Shown piece after piece: positions 1 to 9,285 of a stretch of DNA of 64,000 nucleotides. The first letter of the stretch is position 1; each line of letters opens with the position of its first letter. Position numbers and translations under genes: made by a program. This stretch comes from Pseudorhodoferax sp047601025 (lineage in GTDB: Bacteria; Pseudomonadota; Gammaproteobacteria; Burkholderiales; Burkholderiaceae_C), in the NCBI RefSeq assembly GCF_047601025.1, contig NZ_JASGJZ010000001.1:868001-932000 (forward strand), written 5' to 3'. Below the pieces are notes generated by a model. That model had not been told where the DNA came from. It made no database searches and was given only the letters and a program-made list of their open reading frames with translations.

Positions 1-1
1 G

Positions 2-1630
2 CTGTACCGCAACGCGCAGGCGAACCGCACCAGCTTCATGGCGGAACTCACGGGGTCGGCCGCCGTGTCGCCGTTCGATCTCGCGCACGCGATGTCCGCA
101 GCCTTCGCGGCGCCGGTGATCGACCTGGACGCGCTGGACCTGCAGCGCCTGCCGCAGGATCTGCTGGACCCCAAGATCTGCCAGACCTACCGGGTACTGC
201 CGCTGTCGCGGCGCGGCAACCGGCTGGCCGTCGCCACCGCCGACCCGTCGGACCAGGAGGCGGCAGAGAAGATCAAGTTCTCCACCCAGCTGGCGGTGGA
301 TTGGGTCATCGCCGAGTACGACAAACTCGCGCGGATGCTGGAGACCAGCCTCGGCCATCCCAGCACGGCCATGCAGGCCCTGGCCGGCGCGGAGTTCGAG
401 TTCGACGACGCCGCGGTGGCCGCAGCGACGGACACCGGCGAATCGGCCGCCCTGTCGGAAATCGAGGACGCGCCGGTCGTCAAGTTCCTGCACAAGATGC
501 TGCTCGACGCGATCGCGATGCGGGCCTCGGACCTGCACTTCGAGCCCTACGAGCACACCTACCGCGTGCGCTTTCGCATCGACGGCGAACTGCGCGAGAT
601 CGCCTCGCCGCCGGTCGCGATCAAGGACAAGCTGGCCTCGCGCATCAAGGTGATCTCGCGGCTGGACATCTCCGAGAAGCGCGTGCCGCAGGACGGCCGC
701 ATGAAGCTCAAGATCGGGCCGGACCGCGTGATCGACTTCCGCGTCAGCACGCTGCCCACGCTGTTCGGCGAAAAGATCGTGATCCGCGTCCTGGACCCGA
801 GCAGCGCCAAGCTGGGCATCGACGCGCTCGGCTACGACCCCGAGGAAAAGGAGCGGCTGCTGCGCGCCATCGGCCGCCCCCACGGCATGATCCTCGTGAC
901 CGGTCCGACCGGTTCGGGCAAGACGGTTTCCCTCTACACCTGCCTGAACCTGCTGAACAAGCCCGGCGTGAACATCGCCACGGCGGAAGACCCGTCGGAA
1001 ATCAACCTGCCGGGCGTGAACCAGGTCAACGTGAACGAGAAGGCGGGGCTGACCTTCGCCGCGGCGCTGCGCTCCTTCCTGCGCCAGGACCCGGACATCA
1101 TCATGGTCGGCGAGATCCGCGACGTGGAGACCGCCGACATCGCGATCAAAGCCGCCCAAACGGGCCACCTGGTGCTGTCCACACTGCATACCAACGACGC
1201 GCCGGCCACCCTCACGCGCCTGCGCAACATGGGCATCGCGCCGTTCAACATCGCCTCCAGCGTGATCCTGATCACGGCGCAGCGGCTGGCCCGGCGGCTG
1301 TGCCCCAGCTGCAAGCAGCCGGCGGACCTGCCGCGGCAGGCGCTGCTGGACGCGGGCTTCGCGCCGGCGGAGCTGGACGGCAGCTGGCGGCCCTACCATC
1401 CGGTCGGATGCAAGCAGTGCAACAACGGCTACAAGGGCCGCGTCGGCATCTACCAGGTCATGCCGATCAGCGAGGAACTGCAGCGCATCATCCTGGCCGA
1501 CGGCAGCGCGCTGGACATCGACCGCCAGGCCCGTGCCGAGGGCGTGCGCTCGCTGCGGCAGTCCGGGCTGCACAAGGTCCGGCTGGGCGTGACCTCGCTC
1601 GAGGAAGTCCTCGCCGTCACCAACGAGTAG
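2..1630 (+). CDS. pilB: Type IV pilus assembly ATPase PilB (5' end outside window)
   Basis: Cytoplasmic hexameric ATPase that powers pilus extension by driving pilin polymerisation with PilC. The frame is open from base 2, and the residues before the first ATG (position 38) read like the usual PilB N-terminus, so the true start lies upstream of the window. The N-terminal MshEN-like domain is followed by the secretion ATPase core. Walker A GPTGSGKT begins near position 902, and the Walker B/Asp region reads DPDIIMVGEIRD. A C-terminal zinc-binding segment has CPSC and CKQC pairs before GYKGRVGIYQ. It is followed 25 bp later by pilC and then pilD, the standard pilBCD operon. Very confident. Confidence 0.96.
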   Translation: MYRNAQANRTSFMAELTGSAAVSPFDLAHAMSAAFAAPVIDLDALDLQRLPQDLLDPKICQTYRVLPLSRRGNRLAVATADPSDQEAAEKIKFSTQLAVDWVIAEYDKLARMLETSLGHPSTAMQALAGAEFEFDDAAVAAATDTGESAALSEIEDAPVVKFLHKMLLDAIAMRASDLHFEPYEHTYRVRFRIDGELREIASPPVAIKDKLASRIKVISRLDISEKRVPQDGRMKLKIGPDRVIDFRVSTLPTLFGEKIVIRVLDPSSAKLGIDALGYDPEEKERLLRAIGRPHGMILVTGPTGSGKTVSLYTCLNLLNKPGVNIATAEDPSEINLPGVNQVNVNEKAGLTFAAALRSFLRQDPDIIMVGEIRDVETADIAIKAAQTGHLVLSTLHTNDAPATLTRLRNMGIAPFNIASSVILITAQRLARRLCPSCKQPADLPRQALLDAGFAPAELDGSWRPYHPVGCKQCNNGYKGRVGIYQVMPISEELQRIILADGSALDIDRQARAEGVRSLRQSGLHKVRLGVTSLEEVLAVTNE

Positions 1631-1655
1631 TACCAGTACCGCGAACGGGAACGCT

Positions 1656-2873
1656 ATGGCCACCGCAGTCTCCAGGGACGTCAAGGAGTTCGTCTTCGAG
1701 TGGGAAGGCCGGGACCGCAACGGCAAGCAGGTCCGCGGCGAGACGCGCGCCGCGGGCGAGAACCAGGTCCAGGCCTCGCTGCGACGCCAGGGCGTGTTCC
1801 CCACGAAGATCAGGAAGCGCAGGATGCGCTCGGGCAAGGCCGTCAAGCCCAAGGACATCGCGGTCTTCACGCGCCAGCTCGCCACCATGATGAAGGCCGG
1901 CGTGCCGCTGCTGCAGGCCTTCGACATCGTCGGCCGCGGCAACAGCAACGCCAACGTGACCAGGCTGCTGAACGACGTGCGCATGGACGTGGAGACCGGC
2001 AGCTCGCTGAGCTCGGCGTTCCGCAAGTTCCCGCTGTACTTCGACAGCCTGTACTGCAACCTGGTCGAGGCCGGCGAGGCCGCGGGCATCCTGGAGGCGC
2101 TGCTGGACCGGCTGGCGACCTACATGGAGAAGACCGAGGCGCTGAAGTCCAAGATCAAGTCGGCGCTGATGTACCCGATCTCGGTCATCCTCGTGGCCTT
2201 CGTCGTGGTGGCGGTGATCATGATCTTCGTGATCCCGGCGTTCAAGGAGGTGTTCTCCTCCTTCGGCGCCGACCTGCCCACCCCCACGCTGCTGGTGATC
2301 GCGGTGTCCGAATTCTTCGTCCAGTACTGGTGGCTGATCTTCGGCGGCCTGATCGGCGGCATCTACTTCTCCATGCAGGCCTGGCGGCGCAACGAGCGCG
2401 TGCAGCAGGTCATGGACCGGGCGCTGCTCAAGCTGCCCGTGTTCGGCCCGCTGATCGAGAAGTCCTGCCTCGCGCGCTGGACGCGCACGCTGGCCACGAT
2501 GTTCGCGGCCGGCGTGCCGCTGGTCGAAGCGCTGGACTCCGTGGGCGGCGCCGCCGGCAACGTCGTCTACGCCGTGGCCACCGACAAGATCCAGCAGGAA
2601 GTCTCGATCGGCACCAGCCTGACCAGCGCCATGACCCATGCCGGCGTGTTCCCGGGCATGGTGCTGCAGATGACCTCGATCGGCGAGGAATCCGGCTCCA
2701 TCGACCACATGCTGGGCAAGGCGGCCGACTTCTACGAGCAGGAGGTCGACGACATGGTGGCCGGCCTGTCCAGCCTGATGGAGCCCGTCATCATCGTGTT
2801 CCTGGGCGGGCTGATCGGCAGCATCGTGATCTCCATGTACCTGCCGATCTTCAAGCTCGGCCAGGTCGTCTGA
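1656..2873 (+). CDS. pilC: Type IV pilus inner-membrane platform protein PilC
   Basis: 405-residue polytopic inner-membrane protein on which PilB acts during pilus assembly. It has two T2SSF domains (roughly residues 70-195 and 270-395). Each carries the typical FTRQLATMMKAG or WTRTLATMFAAG opening and a GE(A/E)(A/S)G motif, with hydrophobic membrane segments near residues 170-195, 215-240 and 375-395. The length is normal for the family. Its stop codon overlaps the pilD start (TGATG), implying translational coupling. Very confident. Confidence 0.96.
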   Translation: MATAVSRDVKEFVFEWEGRDRNGKQVRGETRAAGENQVQASLRRQGVFPTKIRKRRMRSGKAVKPKDIAVFTRQLATMMKAGVPLLQAFDIVGRGNSNANVTRLLNDVRMDVETGSSLSSAFRKFPLYFDSLYCNLVEAGEAAGILEALLDRLATYMEKTEALKSKIKSALMYPISVILVAFVVVAVIMIFVIPAFKEVFSSFGADLPTPTLLVIAVSEFFVQYWWLIFGGLIGGIYFSMQAWRRNERVQQVMDRALLKLPVFGPLIEKSCLARWTRTLATMFAAGVPLVEALDSVGGAAGNVVYAVATDKIQQEVSIGTSLTSAMTHAGVFPGMVLQMTSIGEESGSIDHMLGKAADFYEQEVDDMVAGLSSLMEPVIIVFLGGLIGSIVISMYLPIFKLGQVV

Positions 2874-3829
2874 TGCCGCCCGCCTGGCTGGACGCCGCGC
2901 TGGGCGGCGTGCTCGGCCTGGTGGTCGGCAGCTTCCTGAACGTGGTCGTCCACCGCCTGCCGGCCATGATGTACCGCGGCTGGCTGCGCGAGGCCGCCGA
3001 CAACCTGATGGCCGCGGACCCACGGATGGGCGTGCCAGTGTCGCTGTGGGACCTGGTGTTCCGCGGCCAGCGCGCCGCGCCGGCGCAGCTGCACGCCAGC
3101 GCCGCAGCGGCCGGCGCGGCGCTGCAGGCCCTGCCGCGCCTGGATCTACTACGCCCGGGCTCGCGCTGCGACCACTGCGGCCACCCGATCGCCTGGTACG
3201 AAAACCTGCCGGTACTCAGCTGGCTGGCGCTGCGCGGCGCCTGCTCGGCCTGCCGGCAGCGCATCGGCGCACGCTACCCGCTGGTCGAGCTGGCGACCGG
3301 CGTGCTGTTCGCGCTGTGCGCCTGGCGCTGGGGCCTCGGCCCGACGGCGGCGGCGTGGGCGCTGTTCGCCGCACTCCTCGTGTGCCAGTTCCTGATCGAC
3401 CTGGACACCCAGTTGCTGCCCGACCCGCTGAACTACCTGCTGCTGTGGTCCGGCCTGGTGGCTGCGGCGCTGGGCTGGACCGTGCCGCTGGCCTCGGCCG
3501 TCTGGGGCGCCGTCGCCGGCTACCTGGTGCTGTGGTGCTTCTTCCACGCCTACCGGCTGCTGACCGGCAAGGAAGGCATGGGCTACGGCGACTTCAAGCT
3601 GCTGGCCGCGCTGGGCGCCTGGCTGGGCGCGGACCACCTGCTGGCCATCCTGCTGCTGTCGTCCGTCGTCGGCGCGCTGCTGGGCGGCCTGCTGCTGCTG
3701 CGCGGCCGCCTGGCGCACAAGGACGTGCCGATCGCCTTCGGCCCGTTCCTGGCCGGCGCCGGGCTGCTGTGCCTGGTGCTGGGGCCGGCCGAGGTGCGGC
3801 ACCTGGCGCCGTTCGCATTCCCGTTCTGA
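2873..3829 (+). CDS. pilD: Prepilin peptidase / N-methyltransferase PilD
   Basis: Polytopic aspartic protease that cleaves type III leader peptides of prepilins and N-methylates the new N-terminus. Its substrates would include the minor pilins encoded near 46-49 kb. The 318-residue protein starts at the ATG overlapping the pilC stop. A first membrane helix ending in GSFLNVVVHRLP is followed by a cytoplasmic loop with two zinc-binding pairs (CDHC and CSAC). The catalytic aspartates lie in FLIDLDTQLLPD and GYGDFKLL. The length is slightly above the family average because of an Ala-rich stretch before the first CxxC. Only four bases separate it from coaE. Confidence 0.95.
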   Translation: MPPAWLDAALGGVLGLVVGSFLNVVVHRLPAMMYRGWLREAADNLMAADPRMGVPVSLWDLVFRGQRAAPAQLHASAAAAGAALQALPRLDLLRPGSRCDHCGHPIAWYENLPVLSWLALRGACSACRQRIGARYPLVELATGVLFALCAWRWGLGPTAAAWALFAALLVCQFLIDLDTQLLPDPLNYLLLWSGLVAAALGWTVPLASAVWGAVAGYLVLWCFFHAYRLLTGKEGMGYGDFKLLAALGAWLGADHLLAILLLSSVVGALLGGLLLLRGRLAHKDVPIAFGPFLAGAGLLCLVLGPAEVRHLAPFAFPF

Positions 3830-3832
3830 CCC

Positions 3833-4432
3833 ATGAAGATCCTGGGCCTGACCGGCGGCATCGGCAGCGGCAAGAGCACGGTGGCGGCCATGCTGGCCGG
3901 CCTGGGCGCGGCGCTGATCGACGCCGACGCGAATGCGCGGGCCGTGACCGCCGCGGGCGGCGCGGCGATCGAACCCCTGCGCGCCGCGTTCGGCCCGGCG
4001 CTGATCACCCCGGAAGGGGCGCTGGACCGCGCGCGCATGCGCGAACTGGTCTTCGGCGATGCCGAGGCCAAGCGGCGGCTCGAAGCCATCGTGCATCCGC
4101 TCGTGGGCCTGCTGGGCCGGCAGCAACACGACACGGCCCTCGCCGCCGGCCGCCGCTGCGTGGTCCACGACATCCCGCTGCTGGTCGAATCGGGCCGCTG
4201 GCGCGCGCAGCTGGATGCCGTCTTGGTCGTGGACTGCCAGCCGCAGACGCAGATCGCCCGCGTGATGCAGCGCAGCGGCCTGACCGAGGCCGCCGTGCGG
4301 GCCATCATCGCCGCACAGGCGCCGCGCGCGCTGCGCCTGGCGGCGGCCGACGCCGTGATCTGCAACGACGGCATTTCCCTGGAACAGCTGAGGATAGAGG
4401 TGCACGGGTTCGCGCAAGCCTTCGGGCTATGA
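3833..4432 (+). CDS. coaE: Dephospho-CoA kinase
   Basis: Catalyses the last step of coenzyme A synthesis, ATP-dependent phosphorylation of the ribose 3'-OH of dephospho-CoA. The 199-residue P-loop protein has GGIGSGKST at residues 8-16, the DADANAR substrate loop near residue 31 and a lid/base segment around HPLVG and VVHDIPLLVESG. The length matches the family. It lies between pilD and zapD, the common betaproteobacterial arrangement, and is probably co-transcribed with them. Confident. Confidence 0.95.
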   Translation: MKILGLTGGIGSGKSTVAAMLAGLGAALIDADANARAVTAAGGAAIEPLRAAFGPALITPEGALDRARMRELVFGDAEAKRRLEAIVHPLVGLLGRQQHDTALAAGRRCVVHDIPLLVESGRWRAQLDAVLVVDCQPQTQIARVMQRSGLTEAAVRAIIAAQAPRALRLAAADAVICNDGISLEQLRIEVHGFAQAFGL

Positions 4433-4455
4433 TCGGCGGCGAACGGAAGCCGAGT

Positions 4456-5211
4456 GTGATCCTGTACGAGTACCCTTTCAACGAACGCATCCGGACCTAT
4501 CTGCGCCTGGAGCACCTGTTCCGCCGCCTGGTCGAGCTGATGCCGCGCGAGGCCCCGGTCGACCACCATTTCGCGCTGGTCACGCTGTTCGAGATCATGG
4601 ACGTCGCCGCGCGCGCCGACCTCAAGTCCGACGTCCTGAAGGACCTGGAGCGTCACAAGACCCAGTTGGCCGGCTACCGCGACAACCCCTCGATCGACCA
4701 GCGCCTGCTGGAGGACGTGATCGCGCAGCTGGAGCACTGCTTCACGGCCCTGCACGAGCAGTCCGGCAAGGCCGGCCAGCCGCTGACCGAGAACGACTGG
4801 CTGATGAGCCTGCGCAGCCGCGTCAGCATCCCGGCCGGCACCTGCAGCTTCGACCTGCCCGCCTACTACCACTGGCAGCACCTGGACGCCGAGGTGCGGC
4901 GCCAGGCCATCGCCGAATGGGCCGGCGCGCTGGCCCCGCTGGCCGAATCGATCCAGCACCTGCTGAGGATGCTGCGCGATTCCGGCGCACCGCAGAAGGT
5001 CATGGCGCTGGCCGGCCAGTTCCAGCAGAACCTGCCGCAGGGCCGCACCTACAACCTGATGCGGCTGCGCATCGATCCGGCGCTGGGCCTGATCCCCGAG
5101 ATCAGCGGCAACCGGCTGATGGTGTCGGTGCGGCTGATGCACCAGGGCGAGGACGGCAAGCTGCAGCCCGCAAGTGAAGATGCGGCCTTCGAAATGGCGC
5201 TGTGCGCCTGA
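4456..5211 (+). CDS. zapD: Cell division protein ZapD (FtsZ-associated)
   Basis: Cytoplasmic protein that binds the FtsZ C-terminus and bundles protofilaments at the Z-ring. I chose the GTG at 4456, which gives MILYEYPFNERIRTYLRLEHLF, the usual ZapD N-terminus. It is preceded by GGAAG with a 6-nt spacer. An upstream in-frame ATG at 4429 overlaps coaE and would add nine residues. The 251-residue protein is largely helical, as expected for the family. Neighbours coaE and yacG support the call. Some uncertainty remains about the start only. Confidence 0.93.
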   Translation: MILYEYPFNERIRTYLRLEHLFRRLVELMPREAPVDHHFALVTLFEIMDVAARADLKSDVLKDLERHKTQLAGYRDNPSIDQRLLEDVIAQLEHCFTALHEQSGKAGQPLTENDWLMSLRSRVSIPAGTCSFDLPAYYHWQHLDAEVRRQAIAEWAGALAPLAESIQHLLRMLRDSGAPQKVMALAGQFQQNLPQGRTYNLMRLRIDPALGLIPEISGNRLMVSVRLMHQGEDGKLQPASEDAAFEMALCA

Positions 5212-5216
5212 GGCCC

Positions 5217-5429
5217 ATGGCCACCGGCACGCCCACCACGACCGCACGCTGGGTCGACTGCCCGACCTGCAAGGGCAAGAGCCTGTACGCGCCCGGTAAT
5301 CCCTATCGCCCGTTCTGCAGCGAACGCTGCAAGAACCTGGACTTCGGCGCCTGGGCCAGCGAGAGCTTCTCGGTGCCGGACCCGACGCCGCCGGACGACC
5401 AGCCCTTCGGCGATCCGCGGCTGCAGTAA
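5217..5429 (+). CDS. yacG: Zinc-binding DNA gyrase inhibitor YacG
   Basis: Small (70-residue) zinc-ribbon protein whose E. coli homologue binds GyrB and inhibits gyrase. The zinc ligands are visible as CPTC near residue 15 and CSERC near residue 35, followed by the typical KNLDFGAWASE segment. The start is set at the ATG at 5217, five bases after the zapD stop. A GTG at 5202 inside zapD is possible but less natural. It is the last gene of the pilB-yacG run; 245 bp of non-coding DNA follow. Confidence 0.93.
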   Translation: MATGTPTTTARWVDCPTCKGKSLYAPGNPYRPFCSERCKNLDFGAWASESFSVPDPTPPDDQPFGDPRLQ

Positions 5430-5576
5430 CGCCCGGTTCAGCCGCGGCAGCCAGAGCGCGGCCGCCCCGCGGCAGCCTCCCCTGCCGGCGCCCCATCCCC
5501 CCGTACCCGACACAGGCATCCAGCCGTGTGGCTTGCCGCCCACACCCTGCAGCCGCTTGCCATTCAAAACAGCAAC

Positions 5577-5596
5577 TGATAATAATTATCAAATAG
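5577..5596. promoter_or_regulatory. Fur box upstream of the siderophore receptor
   Basis: An AT-rich block stands out in GC-rich DNA. It contains GATAAT-A-ATTATC (5578-5590), a perfect 6-1-6 inverted repeat matching half of the Fur consensus and continuing into CAAATAG. It lies about 80 bp before the receptor start, so iron-replete Fur would be expected to repress the receptor. The rest of 5430-5674 shows no gene. Confidence 0.75.
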
Positions 5597-5674
5597 ACTC
5601 CTGACCCGCCAGCGACAACACCGGGACTCTCGTGGCCGGGAAGCCAGCTCTTCCCCCAACCAACGGAGATTCCC

Positions 5675-7927
5675 ATGGCCCGCACCAAGCGCCGACCATC
5701 CGCACAGCCGCCGCAGCGGCGTCTGCACACCTCGCTCGCATCACCCCTCGCCCTGTACGGCGGCCATTCCCGCCTGCACCTGGTCGCGCTGACGATCGCG
5801 GCAAGCGGCGGCACGGCCCATGCACAGACGAGCGCGCCGCACACCGAGCCCGGGGCCACCCAGCTGCCCACGGTCACCGTCAGCGCCGACCAGGAACAGA
5901 CCGGCACCGCCGAGGACGGCTATCTGGTCAAGAAGATCACCGGCGTCGGCCTCTGGGGTGCACGGGATCTGCAGGACACGCCGTATTCGATGAGCGTCAT
6001 CCCGGAGGAGCTGATCGAGAACGCCAACGCCAAGGACATGGACCAGATCTTCCGGATGAACCCGACCACGCAGGAGACCGCGCGCATCGCCAGCGATTCG
6101 ACGGACGGCGCATGGGTGACCATCCGCGGATTCCAGGTCAACAACCCCGTCGTCAACGGCATGCCCTACGCCAGCCGGGTCGGCGGCACGCCGATGATGC
6201 AGGACATCGAGCGCGTCGAGATCATCAACGGCGCGACCGGCTTCCTGTACGGCGGCGGACGCGTCGGCGGTGCCGTCAACTACGTCACCAAGAAACCCAC
6301 GCTCCACGACCTGAGAACGGTCAGCGTCGGCAGCTATGGCGGCAGCACATACTTCGGGCACGTCGACCTGGGAGGACAGATCGACCGGAACAGCGTGTTC
6401 GGCTACCGCTTCAACGCGCTCTACCAGGATGGCGAGACCAGCCGGAAGGAGAAAAAGAAAATCGGTGCGGCCAGCCTGGTGCTCGACCTGAAGCCGAGCG
6501 ACGATTTCTATACCGATCTGCGCATCAGCTACAAGGACACCGAGAACCCCGGTCCGACGATCTTCTGGGGCGGCAACCGCGGCGAGCCCATCGACTATTC
6601 CGGCGCCGGCATCCGGCGGAACCAGAGCTACACCCCGGAATGGCAGAAGCACCAACTCACGTCGAAGAAGATCGAGAACAGCGTCAAGTGGAACATCAGC
6701 GACGTCTTCACGCTGAGAACCGGCGTGTTCCATGAACAGGTGGACCGGTCCGGCGGCGATGCCAGAATCCGGTACGTGAACGGCATCGTTCAGCGCAACT
6801 CCTGGTACGGCAACCCCTCCAAGGGAGAAAACAGCAAGCTCGGCGCCGCTGCCTACCTGGACGCTAAGTTCGCAACGGCCGGGGTGCGGCACACGCTGAC
6901 GGTCGGCTACTCGTCCAGCACCGAAAAGACCAAGAGCAGCCAGGGTGGTTCGAGCTTCCTGATCCCCGCGGACACCACGCCCGACGGGTTCCGGAACTTC
7001 CCGATGCCCGCAGGATGGGGCAGCGCGGTGCAGGCGCCCACGCCCAACAACAAGACGCAGTTCCAGAACGTCCTGATCGGGGACGACATCCAGTTCAACG
7101 AGCACTGGTCTGCGCTGGTCGGGGGCAACTATGCCTCCATCACCACAAAGAACCTTCGAACCAACGTGGTCGGCTATGACCAATCGGCCTTCACGCCGAC
7201 GCTGTCGCTGATCTACAAGCCGTTCAGCAGCCTGAGCACCTACGCCACGTACATCGAGAGCCTGGAGCAGGGAGCCACCATTCCCGACGATCCGGAATAC
7301 GCCAACCCGGGAGGGGTTCTCGCCCCCTACATCAGCAAGCAATACGAAATCGGCGCGAAGTACAAGCTGAACGAGCGGACGCTGCTCAACCTGGCCGTGT
7401 TCCGGATCGAGAAGGCCGACACCTTCGACACCGAGGATCTGAGCATCCCTGCCGGGACGCCGGGCAGGATCACGCGCACCCGGGACGGCCTGCAGGTCCA
7501 CCAGGGCGTGGAAATCGGCATCACGGGCAAGGTGACGGACAACCTCACGCTGATCGCCGGCGGCACCGTGATGGACCTGAGCCTCAAGAAGAACAACACC
7601 CCGGCGCTGGACGGGAAGAAACCCACCGGCGCCGCCAGCAGGATGGCAAAGATCTACGCCGAGTACCGGATTCCGGGCGTCGAGGGCCTGAGCGTGTCGG
7701 GGGGTGCCTACTACACGGGCAAAAAATACGACGACCAGGCCAACACCGTCGTCGTGCCCGCCTACACCTTGTTCGATGCGGGCATCCGATATGCCGCCAA
7801 GCTGGGTCGATATCCGACGACGTTCAACTTCACCGTCCAGAACATCGCGGACAAGGTGTACTGGTCGAACACCCGGGCATTGGGCGATCCGAGAACCTTC
7901 GCCTTCACCGTGAAGACGACGTTCTAG
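5675..7927 (+). CDS. TonB-dependent siderophore receptor
   Basis: Outer-membrane 22-strand barrel receptor that imports ferric siderophores using TonB-ExbBD energy. The 750-residue protein begins 4 nt after GGAGATTCCC-type SD spacing. It has a long basic N-terminus and a hydrophobic signal region ending HAQT near residue 50. The TonB-box-like segment LPTVTVSAD follows near residue 65, and the plug begins at QDTPYSMSVIPEEL. The C-terminus ends in aromatic Phe (AFTVKTTF), as in outer-membrane barrels. There is no STN domain, so it is probably Fur-controlled only. Its codon usage looks less GC-extreme than that of flanking housekeeping genes, which may reflect transfer. The cognate siderophore cannot be read from the sequence. 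Confidence 0.9.
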   Translation: MARTKRRPSAQPPQRRLHTSLASPLALYGGHSRLHLVALTIAASGGTAHAQTSAPHTEPGATQLPTVTVSADQEQTGTAEDGYLVKKITGVGLWGARDLQDTPYSMSVIPEELIENANAKDMDQIFRMNPTTQETARIASDSTDGAWVTIRGFQVNNPVVNGMPYASRVGGTPMMQDIERVEIINGATGFLYGGGRVGGAVNYVTKKPTLHDLRTVSVGSYGGSTYFGHVDLGGQIDRNSVFGYRFNALYQDGETSRKEKKKIGAASLVLDLKPSDDFYTDLRISYKDTENPGPTIFWGGNRGEPIDYSGAGIRRNQSYTPEWQKHQLTSKKIENSVKWNISDVFTLRTGVFHEQVDRSGGDARIRYVNGIVQRNSWYGNPSKGENSKLGAAAYLDAKFATAGVRHTLTVGYSSSTEKTKSSQGGSSFLIPADTTPDGFRNFPMPAGWGSAVQAPTPNNKTQFQNVLIGDDIQFNEHWSALVGGNYASITTKNLRTNVVGYDQSAFTPTLSLIYKPFSSLSTYATYIESLEQGATIPDDPEYANPGGVLAPYISKQYEIGAKYKLNERTLLNLAVFRIEKADTFDTEDLSIPAGTPGRITRTRDGLQVHQGVEIGITGKVTDNLTLIAGGTVMDLSLKKNNTPALDGKKPTGAASRMAKIYAEYRIPGVEGLSVSGGAYYTGKKYDDQANTVVVPAYTLFDAGIRYAAKLGRYPTTFNFTVQNIADKVYWSNTRALGDPRTFAFTVKTTF

Positions 7928-7939
7928 GACGCCATCGCC

Positions 7940-8413
7940 TCACACGCCATGGGTCGGCCCGGTGAAGCCGCGTTCGCGGGCGAGCCAGTCCAGCACCGGC
8001 AGCGCGCCCGGCAGCACCGGTGCCAGCCGCACCGGCAGCGCGGCCCAGGCATGGCGCTGGCCCTCGCGCATCTCCAGCTGGCCGGTCCAGTGCCGCACCT
8101 TGCAGAAGCTGAGCCGGACCAGCGCGTGCGGATAGTCCACGAGTTCCTCGCGCCAGGGTTCGGCCGCGCCGATCACGATGCCGATCTCCTCCTGCAGTTC
8201 GCGGCGCAGCGCCTGCTCCACGGTTTCGCCGGCCTCCAGCTTGCCGCCCGGGAACTCCCAGTAGCCGGCGTAGACCTTGCCCTCGGGCCGCGACGTCAGC
8301 AGGAAGCGGCCCTCGGCGTCGAGCAGCACGCCGACGGCGACGTCGACGGGCCGGCGATCCGGCCCGCCTTCGCGTGGCCGGTCGCCGTCGGCCACCAGCG
8401 CCGGCGCGGTCAT
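7940..8413 (-). CDS. mutT: Nudix hydrolase, MutT-like (8-oxo-dGTP diphosphatase)
   Basis: 157-residue Nudix protein expected to hydrolyse oxidised nucleotides such as 8-oxo-dGTP. The Nudix box is complete: G-x5-E-x7-RELQEEIGI in the segment starting GKLEAGETVEQ near residue 52. It is preceded by VAVGVLLDAEGRFLL and WEFPGG, as in MutT. The start ATG overlaps the stop of the upstream DUF815 gene (ATGA). It is the last gene of the secA-argJ-DUF815-mutT operon and lies 12 bp from the convergent siderophore receptor. Confidence 0.88.
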   Translation of the reverse strand: MTAPALVADGDRPREGGPDRRPVDVAVGVLLDAEGRFLLTSRPEGKVYAGYWEFPGGKLEAGETVEQALRRELQEEIGIVIGAAEPWREELVDYPHALVRLSFCKVRHWTGQLEMREGQRHAWAALPVRLAPVLPGALPVLDWLARERGFTGPTHGV

Positions 8414-9285
8414 GCCGCCGCGTGCCGGCCGGCGTAGTCGCGCGCGAACTGGTAGGCCACGCGGCCGCTGCGCGAGGCGCGCTCCAGCGCCCAGACCAGC
8501 GCCTCGGGCCGCGCCGCCTGCTGCGCCGCAGGGGACACGCCGAACGCGCCCAGCCACTGCGCGACGATGGCCAGGTACTCGTCCTGCGTGAACGGGTAGA
8601 AGCTGACCCACAGGCCGAAGCGCTCGGACAGCGAGATCTTCTCCTCCACCACCTCGCCCGGATGCACCTCGCCGTCCTCCGTGTGCGTGTACGTGAGGTT
8701 CTCCTTCATGTACTCGGGCAGCAGGTGGCGGCGGTTGCTGGTCGCGTAGATCAGCACGTTGGGCGTGGCAGCGGCCACCGAGCCGTCGAGGATGGACTTG
8801 AGCGCCTTGTAGCCGGGCTCGCCGTCCTCGAAGCTGAGGTCGTCGCAGAAGATGATGAACTTCTCGGGCCGGCCGGCCACCACCTCGACGATGTCGGGCA
8901 GGTCCGTCAGGTCGGTCTTGTCGACCTCGATCAGGCGCAGGCCGCGCGGCGCGTATTCGTTCAGGCAGGCGCGGATCAGCGAGGACTTGCCCGTGCCGCG
9001 CGCGCCGGTCAGCAGCACGTTGTTGGCCGGCCTGCCCTCGACGAACTGCAGCGTGTTGCGCTGGATCTTCTCCTTCTGGCCGTCGATCTCCTTCAGGTCC
9101 GGCAGCCGCATGACGCCCACGTGCCGCACGGGCTCCAGCAGCGCATGGCCGGAACTGCGCTTGCGGTAGCGGTAGGCGATGGAGGCCGCCCAGTCGGGTT
9201 CGGAAAGCGGCGCCGGCAGCACGCGCTCGATGCGCGCCATCAGTTGCTCGGCGCGCAGCAGCATGCGCTCGAAAGCCTCGTTCAT
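8410..9285 (-). CDS. DUF815-family AAA+ ATP-binding protein
   Basis: 291-residue cytoplasmic ATPase of the DUF815 family, of unknown physiological role. Walker A is visible as GARGTGKSS (about residues 94-102). A Walker B-like FIIFCDDLSF follows near residue 150, then a sensor-like YATSNRRHLLPEY. Start and stop both overlap neighbours by four bases (ATGA with argJ upstream and mutT downstream), so it is translationally coupled. This placement next to argJ and mutT is typical of betaproteobacteria, but no function follows from it. Confidence 0.88.
   Translation of the reverse strand: MNEAFERMLLRAEQLMARIERVLPAPLSEPDWAASIAYRYRKRSSGHALLEPVRHVGVMRLPDLKEIDGQKEKIQRNTLQFVEGRPANNVLLTGARGTGKSSLIRACLNEYAPRGLRLIEVDKTDLTDLPDIVEVVAGRPEKFIIFCDDLSFEDGEPGYKALKSILDGSVAAATPNVLIYATSNRRHLLPEYMKENLTYTHTEDGEVHPGEVVEEKISLSERFGLWVSFYPFTQDEYLAIVAQWLGAFGVSPAAQQAARPEALVWALERASRSGRVAYQFARDYAGRHAAA

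Noticed and set aside
1617..3023. Long minus-strand open frame opposite pilC
   Set aside because: It is Arg/His/Gln-rich with no family features and lies opposite a clear gene; such shadows are common in high-GC DNA.
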